Shown: positions 32,847 through 43,689 of the stretch, piece by piece
Position numbering within the stretch: position 1 is the stretch's first letter
How the letters are laid out: each line of letters starts with the position of its first letter
Source: Gammaproteobacteria bacterium
GTDB lineage: Bacteria > Pseudomonadota > Gammaproteobacteria > Pseudomonadales > UBA5518
Direction of reading: 5' to 3'
NCBI GenBank assembly: GCA_016705365.1
Contig: JADIYI010000008.1
Location: 1,798,001-1,862,000 of the forward strand
Length of the DNA: 64,000 nucleotides
The notes under the pieces: generated by a model
Databases searched by the model: none
What the model saw: only the letters and a program-made list of their open reading frames with translations
What the model was told of the DNA's origin: nothing
Translations under genes and position numbers: made by a program

Positions 32847-33632
32847 ATGATGACCGCCCTGTGGGTGAGCAAGACCGGGCTGAGTGCGCAGGACACCCAG
32901 CTCGCCACGATTTCGAACAACCTCGCCAACGTGGCCACCGTCGGTTTCAAGCGCGATCGCGTGACCTTCGAGGATCTGCTCTACCAGATCCGCCGCCAGC
33001 CGGGTGCCCAATCCTCCGAGAACACGCAGCTGCCATCGGGCATGCAGATTGGTACCGGTGTGCGCATCGTCTCGACCCAGAAGGAGTTCACCGAGGGCAG
33101 CCTGCAGGTGACCGACAACGCCTTCGACATCGCGATCAACGGCCGCGGTTTCTTCGAGGTGCTGCTGCCCGATGGCACCACCGCCTATACCCGTAATGGC
33201 CAGTTCCAGCTGAGCCGCGATGGCGAGGTGGTGAATGCCGACGGCCTGGTGATCCAGCCGGCGATCACGATCCCGGAAGGTGCGCGCTCGGTCACGGTCG
33301 GCAACGACGGCGTGATCAGCGTGGTGCTGCCGGGTGAGGCGGCCGCACAACAGATCGGCTCGCTCACCGTCACCGACTTCATCAACCCGGCGGGGCTCGA
33401 GGCGATCGGCGGCAACCTGTTCCTGGAGACAACGGCCTCGGGCAGCCCGACCAACGGGACGCCGGGCCTCGACGGTCTCGGCACCCTGGTGCAGGGCTCG
33501 CTGGAGAATTCCAATGTCGAGGTGGTCGAGGAGCTGGTCAACATGATCACCACCCAGCGTGCGTACGAGATGAACGCCAAAGTCATCTCGACCAGCGACC
33601 AGATGCTGGCCTACATCACGCAGAATCTCTGA
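32847..33632 (+). CDS. flgG: Flagellar distal rod protein FlgG
   Basis: A 261-residue distal rod protein: MTALWVSKTGLSAQDTQLAT, NNLANVATVGFKRDRVTFED, the QTEFTEG-like QKEFTEGSLQVTDNAFDIAI and NSNVEVVEELVNMITTQRAYE-type C-terminus. CAAGGAG lies about 10 bases upstream. Standard length. Confidence 0.95.
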   Translation: MMTALWVSKTGLSAQDTQLATISNNLANVATVGFKRDRVTFEDLLYQIRRQPGAQSSENTQLPSGMQIGTGVRIVSTQKEFTEGSLQVTDNAFDIAINGRGFFEVLLPDGTTAYTRNGQFQLSRDGEVVNADGLVIQPAITIPEGARSVTVGNDGVISVVLPGEAAAQQIGSLTVTDFINPAGLEAIGGNLFLETTASGSPTNGTPGLDGLGTLVQGSLENSNVEVVEELVNMITTQRAYEMNAKVISTSDQMLAYITQNL

Positions 33633-33647
33633 AGGACGCCCTGAGTC

Positions 33648-34328
33648 ATGAAGTTGTTGTTGCTGATTCCGCTGACGGGCTTCGTGCTGCTCGCGGGCTG
33701 CGCGGCGCCGGTGCTGCGCGAGATGCCGGACGATCCGAATTACGCGCCCTTCGAGGCAAATTCGGCACTGCCGGAGTTTCAATCCAAGGGTTCCATCCAG
33801 TACGCGCGCTTCGGCACCTCGTTGTTCTCGGACCGTCGTGCCGCGCAGATCGGCGACATCATCACCGTGCGCCTCCAGGAAAAGACCCAGGCCAGCAAGG
33901 ACGCCGACACCCAGATCAACAAGGACAGCGGGGTCCAGTTCAACGAGGGCCTGCTGCTCGGCGACAGCGTCAACGTGGGTGACCACAGCCTGGAGACCAA
34001 CCTCGAGCAGAAACGCGATTTCAAGGGTGAGGCCGCCAGCTCCCAGAGCAACAGCCTGACCGGCAGCATCGCGGTCAGCGTGATCGACGTGCTGCCCAAC
34101 GGCTTGTTGCGGGTGCGCGGCGAGAAGTGGCTGCAGCTCAACCGTGGCAACGAGTATATCCGCCTGACCGGCCTGCTGCGCCAGGAAGACATAGGACCCG
34201 ACAACTCGGTGGCATCGACCCAACTCGCCGATGCGCGGATCGGCTACAGCGGAACCGGCGAACTGGCGCAGTCGAACAATATGGGCTGGCTGGGCAAGTT
34301 CTTCAACGGCGGCTGGTGGCCGTTATGA
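33648..34328 (+). CDS. flgH: Flagellar L-ring lipoprotein FlgH
   Basis: A 226-residue outer-membrane lipoprotein. [14 protein letters not shown] is the signal with lipobox LAGC, then [20 protein letters not shown] and [20 protein letters not shown]. The C-terminus has [20 protein letters not shown], all typical FlgH. It forms the L ring around the rod. The stop overlaps flgI by ATGA. Confidence 0.95.
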   Translation: MKLLLLIPLTGFVLLAGCAAPVLREMPDDPNYAPFEANSALPEFQSKGSIQYARFGTSLFSDRRAAQIGDIITVRLQEKTQASKDADTQINKDSGVQFNEGLLLGDSVNVGDHSLETNLEQKRDFKGEAASSQSNSLTGSIAVSVIDVLPNGLLRVRGEKWLQLNRGNEYIRLTGLLRQEDIGPDNSVASTQLADARIGYSGTGELAQSNNMGWLGKFFNGGWWPL

Positions 34329-35431
34329 GCACCCTGCGCGGCTTTCTTGCCGTCGTCCTGCTGTTCACCAGTGTCACGGCACAGGCCGAGCGGCTGAAGG
34401 ATATTTCCACCCTGGCGGGCGTGCGCGGCAACCACCTGATCGGCTATGGACTGGTGGTGGGTCTCGACGGTACCGGTGACCAGACCACCCAGGCGCCGTT
34501 CACCTCGCAGTCCTTCCTCAGCATGCTGCGCCAGTTTGGCATCGCGATGCCCGACGGCGTGCGGCTGCAGTTGAAGAACGTGGCCGCGGTCGCGGTGCAT
34601 GCCCAGTTGCCGCCCTTCGCCAAGCCCGGGCAGAACATCGATGTGACGGTCTCCTCGCTCGCCAATGCCAAGAGCCTGCGCGGTGGCACGCTGCTGCTGA
34701 CGCCGATGAAGGGCATCGACGGCCAGGTGTATGCACTGGCGCAGGGTGACCTGGTGGTCGGAGGTTTCGGCACCGAGGGTCTGGATGGTTCGAAAATCAC
34801 GGTGAATGTGCCGAGCGTGGGGCGCATCGCCAACGGCGCGTCGGTGGAACGCAGCGTCGAGACCTCGTTCACCCAGGGCGGCGAGCTGGTGTTCAATCTG
34901 TTGCGGGCCGACTTCACCACCGCCAAGCGCGTGGCCGCGCGCATCAACGAGCTGCTCGGACCGGACGTGGCCAACGCGCTGGATGCGGGTTCGATCGGGG
35001 TACAGGCGCCGCAGGATATCGACCAGCGCGTCTCCTACATGTCGCTGCTGGAAAACCTCGAGGTCGATCCCGGCGAGGCGCCGGCACGCGTGGTCATCAA
35101 TTCGCGCACCGGCACCATCGTGGTCGGCAATCACGTGACGGTGGAGCCGGTGGCGATCACCCATGGCAGCATGAGCGTGGTGGTCACCGAGAACACCCAG
35201 GTCAGCCAGCCGGGGATGCTGGGCGGGCAGGGGCAGACCACGGTGACGACGCAATCGAATATCGATGTGCAGCAGGAATCGAGTCATATGTGGCAGATGG
35301 GCTCGATCACCACGCTCGACCAGCTGGTGCAGGCGGTCAATGCCGTCGGTGCCGCGCCGGGTGATCTGATGGCGATCCTCGAAGCGTTGAAGCAATCCGG
35401 CGCGCTGCGTGCCGACCTGATCGTGATCTGA
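34325..35431 (+). CDS. flgI: Flagellar P-ring protein FlgI
   Basis: A 368-residue periplasmic protein with signal peptide [40 protein letters not shown] and [20 protein letters not shown] are highly conserved FlgI segments. The C-terminus [20 protein letters not shown] is also typical. The start at 34325 overlaps the flgH stop; the open frame further upstream lacks the signal peptide. It forms the P ring with help from FlgA. Confidence 0.95.
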   Translation: MSTLRGFLAVVLLFTSVTAQAERLKDISTLAGVRGNHLIGYGLVVGLDGTGDQTTQAPFTSQSFLSMLRQFGIAMPDGVRLQLKNVAAVAVHAQLPPFAKPGQNIDVTVSSLANAKSLRGGTLLLTPMKGIDGQVYALAQGDLVVGGFGTEGLDGSKITVNVPSVGRIANGASVERSVETSFTQGGELVFNLLRADFTTAKRVAARINELLGPDVANALDAGSIGVQAPQDIDQRVSYMSLLENLEVDPGEAPARVVINSRTGTIVVGNHVTVEPVAITHGSMSVVVTENTQVSQPGMLGGQGQTTVTTQSNIDVQQESSHMWQMGSITTLDQLVQAVNAVGAAPGDLMAILEALKQSGALRADLIVI

Positions 35432-35434
35432 GTC

Positions 35435-36412
35435 ATGAACCCGGGTGTCAGCGCGGCAAACACCTTCAGCGAGTTGCGCGGTCTGCAGTCGATCAACACG
35501 CTGGCGAAAACCGACGGCGGCGCCGCGCTGGGGCAGGTGGCACGGCAGTTCGAGTCGTTTTTCGTGGCCCAGCTGCTGAAGGGGATGCGCGCGGCCAACG
35601 AGTTGTTCGCCGACGGTGACCCGATGAACACGAACGAGATGCAGTTTCGCCAGGAGATGCTCGACCAGCAGTTGAGCGTTTCGCTGACCGCAGGTGAAGG
35701 ACTCGGGCTGGCGAGCGTGTTCGAGCGCCAGCTGCGCCAGCAGTTCGGGGCCGATGCCGAGCCCGATGTGCGCCACGCACTCGATCAGAGCGGTCTCGGC
35801 GAGCGTCGTATCGAGCGCGCACCGATGCACGCCAGCACGCGCAAGGTGCCAACGGTGGTGCGCAACGCACTGAACCTGATCGAGCCGATCGTGCAGCAGG
35901 TTCGCGCTCGCGCCGAGGCGCCGGGCGAATTCACCGACAAGGCGAGCTTCGTGCGCGCGGTGCTGCCGGAGGCGCGGCGGGTAGCGGCGGAACTCGGGGT
36001 CGATCATCGGGTGCTGGTGGCACAGGCGGCGCTCGAAACCGGCTGGGGTCAGTCGGTGATTCGTGATTCGGCCGGGCGCAGCAGCTTCAACCTGTTCAAT
36101 ATCAAGGCCGGCAGTTTCTGGGAGGGGCGCAGTGTCGGGGTACGCACGCTGGAATTCCGCAATGGCATCCCGCGGCCCCAACAGGCACGGTTTCGCGCCT
36201 ACTCGTCGTTTGCCGAAAGTTTCACGGATTACGCGCGGCTGTTGCGCGAAAACGGTCGTTACCAGGGCGCGTTGGCCAACGCCGGCGATCCGGGTCTGTT
36301 CATCCAGGGCCTGCAGCGCGCCGGTTACGCAACCGACCCGGCCTATGCCACCAAGGTCATGAGCCTGCTGCGCGACAACGCGATTTCGGGTACGGAGTGG
36401 CACGATGGCTGA
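35435..36412 (+). CDS. flgJ: Flagellar rod-cap and peptidoglycan hydrolase FlgJ
   Basis: A 325-residue two-domain protein. The N-terminal rod-binding domain has VARQFESFFVAQLLKGMRAA, and the C-terminal GH73 glucosaminidase domain (from about residue 165) has VLVAQAALETGWGQSVI with the catalytic glutamate, and FNLFNIKAGSFW. It opens the peptidoglycan for rod growth. Its end overlaps flgK by 8 bases. Confidence 0.95.
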   Translation: MNPGVSAANTFSELRGLQSINTLAKTDGGAALGQVARQFESFFVAQLLKGMRAANELFADGDPMNTNEMQFRQEMLDQQLSVSLTAGEGLGLASVFERQLRQQFGADAEPDVRHALDQSGLGERRIERAPMHASTRKVPTVVRNALNLIEPIVQQVRARAEAPGEFTDKASFVRAVLPEARRVAAELGVDHRVLVAQAALETGWGQSVIRDSAGRSSFNLFNIKAGSFWEGRSVGVRTLEFRNGIPRPQQARFRAYSSFAESFTDYARLLRENGRYQGALANAGDPGLFIQGLQRAGYATDPAYATKVMSLLRDNAISGTEWHDG

Positions 36413-38404
36413 TCTGCTGCGCATCGCCACCTCGGGGCTGGTTGCCTACCAAGGCGCGCTCGCGACCGCCGGGCACAACGTCAGCAACGCCAGCGTCGAG
36501 GGCTACAGCCGCCAGCGCGCGGAATTCGCCACCCAGCCGGCACAGTTCCTCAGCGGTTCCTACATCGGCAACGGTGTGCTGCTCGACAGCGTGACGCGAG
36601 TGGTCGATGAGTTCGTGACCAGCCAGCTGCGCACCGATGCCTGGGTCTACAACCAGGCGGATACGCTGCGCTTCTACAACGAACAGATCGACAGCATCCT
36701 GGCCGATCCGGATGTCGGCCTGTCGAAGCGCATCGACAGCTTTTTCAACAGCGTGCAGGCGGCATCCGCCGATCCGCGCTGGCTGCCCGGGCGCCAGGTC
36801 GCGGTCAGCGAAGCGGTGGCATTGCAGTCGCGCTTCTCCGCGCTCTATACGCGACTCGCGGATATCAACTCCAGCCTGAACGCCCGTATCGACACGTTTG
36901 CGGACGATATCAGCGGGCTCGCGGGCAATATCGCACGGCTGAATCAGCAGATAGAGGTTGCGGTCGGCGGGGTGGTGGCCGATCAGCCCAACGACCTGCT
37001 CGATGAGCGCGAGCGCTATATCCAGCAACTCGCGGAAATCGTCGATGTGCAGGTCGTGACCCAGGGCAAATCGACCAACCTGTTTCTCGGCAAGGGCCAG
37101 GCACTGGTGGTCGGCTCACTGGCCTACAAGGCGGTCAGCGTGACCGACAATTTCGACCCGACCCGCAAGCAGCTGGCGCTGGTGCTCAATGGCGCGAGCC
37201 GCGTGGTCACCAATGACACCACCGGTGGCAAGCTCGGTGGCGTGCTGCAGTTCCGCGAGCAGGTGCTCGACGAGTCGTTCAACGCAATCGGGCGGGTGGC
37301 GATCGGAATTGCCGACGATGTGAACCGCCAGAACCAGCTCGGCATGGATCTCGACGGCGATCTCGGCGCACTGGTGTTCAGTGACGTCAACGATCCCGAA
37401 GCGGCGCGGTTTCGTGCCCGCGCCGCCGCGGACAACGATCCCGCCTCGACCGGCGGCGTACGGATCTTCATCGACGATCCCGCGTTGCTCACCACCAGCA
37501 ACTACCAGCTCGACATCGGTGCTGGCGGCTCCTGGCAATTGTTCCGGTTATCGGACTCGAACATCGTGGCGAGCGGTGCCGGCCCGCTCACCGACACCCT
37601 GGTGACGGTCGATGGCTTTACCGTAGACCTGAACCTGAGCGAAGTACCGCCGGGAAATTTCGTTGCCGGCGACAGCTTCATCATCGAGCCGACGCGGCGC
37701 GGCAGCGATACCTTCCGCGCTGTGATCACGCGCCCGGAGGATTTCGCCTTCGCCCAGCCGGTACGGGCCGGCAACGATATCGGCAATATCGGCGACGGCG
37801 TCATTGCGACCGATACGACCTTCGACGTGACAACGCCGATTTTGCCGTGCCGGGCGCGCTCACGCCGCCGTTGCTGATCCGCTTCACCAGCGCGACCAGT
37901 TACGAGGTGCGGGATGCGAGAGCCCCGATCGTGCTGGCGTCGAACCTGCCCTATTCGCCGGGTACCACGAACACGCTGTTCAGCACCAACCCCGGAGACC
38001 CCGATTATTTCGGCTTCCAGCTCACGCTGAGCGGCAGCCCGGTTGCCGGCGATCTGTTCAATGTCCAGTACAACACCGGCGGGACCGCGGATAACAGCAA
38101 CGGCTTGGCTTTAGCCGCGCTGCAAACGGCCGATAGACTGGCCGGGGGCAGTGCGAGCTACCAGAGCGCCTATGGTGAGCTGGCGGGTTTCGTCGGCACG
38201 GTGACGCGTCAGTCGCGGATCGAGACCGATGCCGGCAAGGCGCTGCTCGAACAGACGAGCCAGACCCGCGAGTCGATCTCCGGTGTCAACCTGGACGAGG
38301 AGGCCGCCAACCTGATCCGCTTCGAGCAGGCCTACAATGCCTCCGCGCAGGTGATTGCGATTGCGCGCTCCACCATCGAGTCGCTGTTCGATGCGTTCCG
38401 TTGA
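36405..38404 (+). pseudogene. flgK: Hook-filament junction protein FlgK, interrupted by a one-base frameshift
   Basis: The N-terminal frame (36405 to about 37829) encodes normal FlgK: MADLLRIATSGLVAYQGALA, GHNVSNASVEGYSRQRAEFA, and QPNDLLDERERYIQQLAEIV. After DTTFDV it leaves the family and stops at 37877. From about 37830 a second frame continues with DNADFAVPGALTPPLL and runs to the conserved end SGVNLDEEAANLIRFEQAYN at 38404. Restoring one G (GTGAC to GTGGAC near 37829) joins them as one 666-residue protein, the normal size. The site is not a homopolymer. If real, the filament could not attach; a sequencing error is equally possible. Confidence 0.88.
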
Positions 38405-38428
38405 GCGAGCGCGGTCGGGGATCGTACG

Positions 38429-39658
38429 ATGAGAATATCCTCGCTGCAGGTATACAACGCGGGCGTGCGCCAGATGAACGATGCGCAGGCCGCGGTGCAA
38501 CGCTCGCAGGCCGAGATTTCCTCCGGCAAGCGGGTGATCACGCCCGCGGACGATCCGTCCGCGGCGGCATTGGCGCTGCAGATCGAGCAGAGCCTGGCGC
38601 TGAACGAGCAGTATCTGCGCAATGCCGACTTCGCTGAGCGCGACCTGCGCCAGGAGGAAACCCAGCTCGAGGCGGTTGAGAACGTGTTGTTCCGGTTGCG
38701 CGAACTGGCGGTGCTGGCCGGCAACGGCGCGCTATCGGTGGCCGAGCGCGGCGCGATCGTGATCGAGGCGGAGCAGAAGCATGAGCAGCTGCTGGGGATT
38801 TTCAATACCCGCACCGCGAGCGGCGACTACATGTTCGCCGGCGCGTCCGGTGGCACCATGCCGTTTGTCGAGCGCGACAATGGCGCGGTGACCTATGCCG
38901 GAGACCAGGGCCAGCGCAAGCTCGCGGTGGCGCCGGGCGTGGAAGTCGCGGTGAGCGACAGCGGACAAAAGCTGTTCGTCGACGTGCCTGCCGCGAACCA
39001 GAACTTTACCGCGCACAGGACAGGGGCCAACTCCGGTGCCGGGGATATCAGCACCGGTCGCGTCGTCGACCAGGCCGCGTTCGATGCGCTCTACCCCGAT
39101 GACCTGCTGCTGATCTTCGACAACCCGCCCACCACCTACTCGGTGGTGCGGCGCAACCATGCCAACGGCACCCAGACGGTGTTCGCCACCGCACAACCCT
39201 TCGTGACCGGCCAGATCATCACGCTGGCCGGTACCGAGACCCGCATCAGCGGCAGTCCGGCGGCGGGTGACCGGTTCCGGATCAATTCCTCGCCAACTCA
39301 GTCCCTGCTCGAGACCGTACAGCGATTCGTCGACGGCTTGAAGGCATCCCCCGATACCACGGCAGGGGCCGCGGAACGCGCGCGCGTGGTGGCCGAAACG
39401 CTCGACAATCTCGATCTGGCCGAGCAATCCGTGTTTGGTTCGCGCGCCGAATTGGGCACGCGGCTTGACCTGGTCGATGATCTGCGCGCGGAGCAGCAGG
39501 ATGTTGCGCTGATCCAGCAGGGCCTGCTATCGGATACGGTCGATGTGGACTTCAATGAGGCGGCCAGCCGGCTGGCATTCCAGAACTTCGTGCTGCAGGC
39601 GGCACAGCAGAGCTTTGCCAAGTTCGCCAATCTCAGTCTGTTCAACTTCCTGCGTTAG
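38429..39658 (+). CDS. flgL: Hook-filament junction protein FlgL
   Basis: A 409-residue protein with flagellin-like ends. MRISSLQVYNAGVRQMNDAQ and SSGKRVITPADDPSAAALAL form the N-terminal coil; DVDFNEAASRLAFQNFVLQA and SFAKFANLSLFNFLR the C-terminal coil. It starts 24 bases after flgK, is the last gene of the operon and overlaps the opposite-strand fliT-like gene by four bases. Confidence 0.93.
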   Translation: MRISSLQVYNAGVRQMNDAQAAVQRSQAEISSGKRVITPADDPSAAALALQIEQSLALNEQYLRNADFAERDLRQEETQLEAVENVLFRLRELAVLAGNGALSVAERGAIVIEAEQKHEQLLGIFNTRTASGDYMFAGASGGTMPFVERDNGAVTYAGDQGQRKLAVAPGVEVAVSDSGQKLFVDVPAANQNFTAHRTGANSGAGDISTGRVVDQAAFDALYPDDLLLIFDNPPTTYSVVRRNHANGTQTVFATAQPFVTGQIITLAGTETRISGSPAAGDRFRINSSPTQSLLETVQRFVDGLKASPDTTAGAAERARVVAETLDNLDLAEQSVFGSRAELGTRLDLVDDLRAEQQDVALIQQGLLSDTVDVDFNEAASRLAFQNFVLQAAQQSFAKFANLSLFNFLR

Positions 39659-40014
39659 GGCCGCGATCCGGGCTGGAGTTCCTGGGCGTGGTAGGCGGTG
39701 ATCGCGCGCTGCTTGTGGCGCGTGCTCGCCGAGGTGCCGGCGGCTTCGGTGAGCAATACCCTGCCGCGGTGCACGAGTTTCTCGTTGGCGGCATTCAGCC
39801 CGTGCAGCAGCGACAGCCGCAACGATGCACTGCGCGCATCGGCGGGCCAGGCCTCGAAAAATCCGACGACCTCGCGATGGCGCTGCACGGCAAGGTCGCG
39901 GGCGTCCATCGCGGCATCGTCCTGGAGCGCTGCGGCAAGCCGCTTGCCGAGCTCTTCGATCCGCTCCCAGGCGGCCTGCAGATTGGCGGGCAACCGCGCC
40001 ATGGGTTCGCTCAT
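39655..40014 (-). CDS. FliT-like flagellar chaperone candidate
   Basis: A 119-residue helical, soluble protein. Its sequence (AAWERIEELGKRLAAALQDD, SLRLSLLHGLNAANEKLVHR) shows no strong family motif, but its size, helicity and position directly after fliD (start overlaps the fliD stop by one base) are those of FliT, the FliD export chaperone. The assignment rests mainly on context. Confidence 0.6.
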   Translation of the reverse strand: MSEPMARLPANLQAAWERIEELGKRLAAALQDDAAMDARDLAVQRHREVVGFFEAWPADARSASLRLSLLHGLNAANEKLVHRGRVLLTEAAGTSASTRHKQRAITAYHAQELQPGSRP

Positions 40015-41468
40015 CAGTTATTGCCGCCGGTATTGCCGCCGATGATGTTGGCGGTGGTCTGCAGTTGTGCGAGCAGGAAGTCGCCGCTCGATTGCAGCTG
40101 CGAGACCAGCGCATCGAGCGCGGTGAAACGGTCGCGGTACTGCTTCTCGATTTTCTCGAGCCGCAGTTCCAGCTGGTCGCGCTGGTCCGCGATCGACTTG
40201 ATCTGGCGGTCAAAGCCCTCGCTGCGCGTGGCGAGACTTCCGTCGCGCCCGATATAGCTCTCGAGCGCGTCGTCGAGACGCTTGGCGACGCCGTTCTCGG
40301 AGGCGAACAACTGGCTCACATCGGCAAAGTTGCTGTCCAGCGCGGTGTTGAAGCGCGTCGTGTCGAGCTTGAGCGTGCCATCGCTCTGGGTGCTGATGCC
40401 GAGTTCGGCGAGCGTGCCGAACGTGCTGGTTCCCTCGACGCTGGAGGAAATGATGCCGCGCAGTCGAAACGCGATGCCGCGCACCGTCGAATCGCCGTTG
40501 AGCGGCCCGGCAGTCCCGGTCGCGGCGTCGTAGCGCGACACCTCGCTGATGGTGTTCACGACCTCGTTGTAACTCTTCACGAAGGCCTGCACCTTGCTCG
40601 TGAGCTGCGCGCGGTCCTGCGCCACGGTGAGCTGCGCGACCTCCGGAGCGAGCGGATCGGCGGGCTCGCGCTGGGCGGTGATCGTCACTCCGGCGATCAC
40701 GCCGCTGAAGCTGTTGCTGCTACTGAACGCGGTGAAGCCATCGACCGCGATCCGCGCATCGACAGCGGCCTGTTGCTGCGCCAGCTGGCTGCCGGGAAGG
40801 TCCGTGGCGGAAAAGTGGAAGCGCGACAGCCCCTGGTTGTCGGTGTGATTGCCGTCGCCGTCATTGACCGCGATGCCGATGGTGTTGGCCGCGCCGGTGC
40901 CCGCACCGCCCAGCACCAGGCGCGTGAGCGTTCCGGCACCGGCATCGAGCGGGTCGGCCGCCACCACGATCAGCGAGGCGGTGACGCCGGGGTTGCCCGG
41001 CGCGCTATTGATCAGGCCCTCGAGTTCGGCCAGCGTCGTGGTGGCCGTGGTCGTGACCTGGAAGGTGGTGGTGCCCGAGCTGATGTCCAGGGTGCCGGCA
41101 CCGACGGTGGCGGTGGAGCTGGCAAAGTTCGCGGTGCTGACCAGCTTGTGCGCGCGAGCGAGGTTCAGGACCTGCACATCGTATTGCGCCGCCAGCGCGG
41201 TGCTGTCGGCGCTGGCCGAGAAGTACGAAGGGATGCTGGAGGTCGCGGTGCGCGCCTGCAAGGCCCCGGCATCGAGCAGGCCGGCGAGGCCGTTCCTGAA
41301 CTGGTCGAGTACACTCCTGAGGCCGCCGAAGGCCGAGATATTGGCCTGGATCGTGGCTTCTTTGGCCGCCAGGCTGTTGAGTTTCGGGGTGCGCTCGGCC
41401 GCGATCAGATTGTTGATCAGGCTCTCGAGGTCAAGCCCCGAACCCACACCTACCGCGCCAACTGCCAT
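40014..41468 (-). CDS. fliD: Flagellar filament cap protein FliD
   Basis: A 484-residue cap protein. The N-terminal region VGSGLDLESLINNLIAAERT and TIQANISAFGGLRSVLDQFR are FliD_N signatures. The FliD_C part contains QSDGTLKLDTTRFNTALDSN and ends in a coil (DGRDQLELRLEKIEKQYRDR-like) with FTALDALVSQLQSSGDFLLA. It caps the filament and promotes flagellin assembly. It lies 49 bases after flaG on the same strand. Confidence 0.93.
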   Translation of the reverse strand: MAVGAVGVGSGLDLESLINNLIAAERTPKLNSLAAKEATIQANISAFGGLRSVLDQFRNGLAGLLDAGALQARTATSSIPSYFSASADSTALAAQYDVQVLNLARAHKLVSTANFASSTATVGAGTLDISSGTTTFQVTTTATTTLAELEGLINSAPGNPGVTASLIVVAADPLDAGAGTLTRLVLGGAGTGAANTIGIAVNDGDGNHTDNQGLSRFHFSATDLPGSQLAQQQAAVDARIAVDGFTAFSSSNSFSGVIAGVTITAQREPADPLAPEVAQLTVAQDRAQLTSKVQAFVKSYNEVVNTISEVSRYDAATGTAGPLNGDSTVRGIAFRLRGIISSSVEGTSTFGTLAELGISTQSDGTLKLDTTRFNTALDSNFADVSQLFASENGVAKRLDDALESYIGRDGSLATRSEGFDRQIKSIADQRDQLELRLEKIEKQYRDRFTALDALVSQLQSSGDFLLAQLQTTANIIGGNTGGNN

Positions 41469-41517
41469 CTACTGGATCCTCGCCTGCCGGGCACCGCTCA
41501 TTGGCGCACATTACACC

Positions 41518-41949
41518 TCAGGCCTGCTCCTCGAGCAACAGGCCGCTACCGCCGAGGCTCGATCCGCTCTGTTCGCGCAGATCCTGCAGGGCCTTGGCAA
41601 CGCGCACGATTTCCTCGGACGGTATCTGGCGTATCAGCTCATCGGTCTCGCGGTCGAACACCGAGACGATGGTGCGGCCGGTGTCCTCGTTGACCACGAA
41701 CGACAGCGAGCGGCTCTGCACCGCGGGTTGCTGCTCGAATTCCGCGACCAGCTGTTGCAGGGACTCCTGGCTCAGTTCGCGTGCGCGTTGATCTGCCAAG
41801 GGTACGGAGCGAGCGGCTTGTTGTGCAGCCGGCGCCGATTGCGCCGGTGCGGTACGGCCGTTGCCGCTTGCCGCGGCATTGACCGAGGCGGCCGGCAACG
41901 GATCGCGGGAGGGCGATCGAATCAGGTTTTGTACAGGCACTGTCTCCAT
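41518..41949 (-). CDS. flaG: FlaG family protein
   Basis: A 143-residue protein. The N-terminal 60 residues are low-complexity (Ala/Pro/Gln). The C-terminal FlaG domain reads SRSLSFVVNEDTGRTIVSVF followed by DRETDELIRQIPSEEIVRVA. FlaG influences filament length in polar flagellates. It stands between the fliC terminator and fliD; no separate promoter is evident, so partial read-through from fliC is likely. Confidence 0.9.
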   Translation of the reverse strand: METVPVQNLIRSPSRDPLPAASVNAAASGNGRTAPAQSAPAAQQAARSVPLADQRARELSQESLQQLVAEFEQQPAVQSRSLSFVVNEDTGRTIVSVFDRETDELIRQIPSEEIVRVAKALQDLREQSGSSLGGSGLLLEEQA

Positions 41950-41974
41950 GTCATCAGTACCAAATCATGGCGTA

Positions 41975-42024
41975 TAAAAAACGATAACCGCAGGAGTCCG
42001 AGTCACGACTCATCCTCCCGCGGT
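41975..42024 (-). terminator. Rho-independent terminator after fliC
   Basis: Read on the minus strand: a long stem ACCGC-GGAG-GAGTC pairing with GACTC-CTCC-GCGGT (with small bulges), followed by TTATCGTTTTTTAT. It lies 20 bases after the fliC stop and should partly separate fliC from flaG-fliD. Confidence 0.85.
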
Positions 42025-42043
42025 GTCACCAGGGCGCTGCTTC

Positions 42044-43522
42044 TTACTGCAGCAGTGCCAGCGTGGCCTGCGGCAGCGCATTGGCCTGGGCCAGTACCGA
42101 GATGCCGGCCTGTTGCAGGATCGAGGCCCGTGTCAGGTTGGCGGTTTCCGCCGCGAAGTCCGCATCCAGAATCCGGCTGCGCGCCGCGGTCACGTTCTCC
42201 GCCACATTGCTCAGGTTGGAAATCGTGCTGAGCAGGCGGTTCTGAACGGCACCGAGGCTGCCGCGCGCGTTGTCGATGAACTGCAGCGCCGCATCGGCAA
42301 CCGCGATCGCGCTCTGCGCCCCGGTCTGGGTACCGATGTTGATCGCAGCCACGCTGCTCAGGGCGCTCGCGGTGGTGGCCGCGGTGAAAATCGTGCCGGT
42401 CACGCTGGTGGCCGCCGAGAATGCCTGGAAGCTGGTGAAGCTCAGGGTTGCACCGACCGCGCTCGAGTCGTTGCCTGCGCCGGTGAGGGTAACGGCTGCG
42501 CCTGAGCCGCCGGTCAGGGTGGCGGTCTTGGTGGCGCTACTGTTGTTGAAGTCCTGGATGAACAGGTCACGGCCCTCGGCGTTGACCAGCGAGATGGTCG
42601 CGCCGTTGGCGGTCGCGGACACGCCGCTCGCCGCCGAGCCGGCGTTGATCGCATCGGCCAGCCCCTGCAGGTTGGACACGTCGGTTACCTGCACGCTGAT
42701 TGCGGAGGTGTACGCGGTGTTGCTCGCCGTGGTGCCGCTGCGGGTACCGATGGTAAAGCTCACGGTGCCCGCCTCGGAAATCGCGCCCAAGGTGGCAGTG
42801 GTGCGCGCGGTCAGATCGACGCCGGTGCTGGCATTGACTGCCTTGACCTGCTGCGCCAGCGTGTTGCCGCTGGTGCCCGCGGCGACCGCGATGACAGAAC
42901 TGCCGAGTGCGCCCGACAGGGTCAGGTTCTGGGCTGCCGTGACGTTGGCGGGTGCGGTGGCGGCAGAGGCGACAGCCGCGTTCGCGGTGCCGGTGTTGGT
43001 GACGGTATTGGCACCGATATTGGTGGCACGGGCATTCGCGATGCTGATCGAGATGGTCTCGTTGGCATTGGCGCCGACCTGGAAGGTTTCGGTGCCGAAG
43101 GTGCCGTCGAGCAGTTTACGACCGCCGAAGGTGGTGGTTTCGGCAATCCGGTTGATTTCCTGCTGGATCTGCGCGACTTCCGCCTGCAGTGCCGAGCGCT
43201 CGACGCTGGACTGGGTGCCGTTGGCCGACTGGATCGACAGTTCGCGAACCCGCTGCAGCAGTTCGGATGTCTCCGACAATGCGCCTTCCGCGGTCTGCGA
43301 CAGGGAGATGCCGTCATTGGCGTTGCGCACCGCCTGGTTCAGGCCGCGCACCTGCGAGGTGAAGCGGTTGCTGATCGCAAGACCGGCCGCATCGTCCTTC
43401 GCGCTGTTGATACGCAAACCCGAGGACAGCCGCTGCAGCGAGGTCGAGAGCGACTGCTGGGTGGTGTTCAGGTTGCGTTGGGCATTGAGCGAAGGAATGT
43501 TGGTATTGATGATCTGGGGCAT
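42044..43522 (-). CDS. fliC: Flagellin FliC
   Basis: A 492-residue flagellin. The conserved N-terminal D0/D1 region begins [20 protein letters not shown] and includes [20 protein letters not shown]. The C-terminal D1/D0 region has [20 protein letters not shown] and [20 protein letters not shown]. The central 200 residues are Ala/Thr/Ser-rich and variable. GGAGATG lies before the start. It is transcribed from the sigma-28 promoter 93 bases upstream and ends in a strong terminator. A single flagellin gene is present in this window. Confidence 0.97.
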   Translation of the reverse strand: MPQIINTNIPSLNAQRNLNTTQQSLSTSLQRLSSGLRINSAKDDAAGLAISNRFTSQVRGLNQAVRNANDGISLSQTAEGALSETSELLQRVRELSIQSANGTQSSVERSALQAEVAQIQQEINRIAETTTFGGRKLLDGTFGTETFQVGANANETISISIANARATNIGANTVTNTGTANAAVASAATAPANVTAAQNLTLSGALGSSVIAVAAGTSGNTLAQQVKAVNASTGVDLTARTTATLGAISEAGTVSFTIGTRSGTTASNTAYTSAISVQVTDVSNLQGLADAINAGSAASGVSATANGATISLVNAEGRDLFIQDFNNSSATKTATLTGGSGAAVTLTGAGNDSSAVGATLSFTSFQAFSAATSVTGTIFTAATTASALSSVAAINIGTQTGAQSAIAVADAALQFIDNARGSLGAVQNRLLSTISNLSNVAENVTAARSRILDADFAAETANLTRASILQQAGISVLAQANALPQATLALLQ

Positions 43523-43614
43523 TGTGCATCTCCTTGGTACAACACCCCGTGCCCGGGGCTGCTGGTTGATATCCGTCTTGAAACACCTGCCGGCAAATTC
43601 GGCATTCGTGATCG

Positions 43615-43641
43615 TTATCGACGCCTGCCCGCCAAACTTTA
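43615..43641 (-). promoter_or_regulatory. Sigma-28 (FliA) promoter of fliC
   Basis: Minus strand TAAAGTTT, 11 bases, GTCGATAA: one mismatch to the consensus. The start codon of fliC lies 93 bases downstream. Confidence 0.92.
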
Positions 43642-43689
43642 GAAAAATTATTCAAATCGTTTTTCCGGGCTTGTGCGACGAGTCCGGGT

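Noticed and set aside
34244..36430. 728-codon minus-strand frame
   Set aside because: It is antisense to flgI and flgJ, which are unmistakable.
39825..41693. 622-codon plus-strand frame
   Set aside because: It is antisense to fliD and has no domain.
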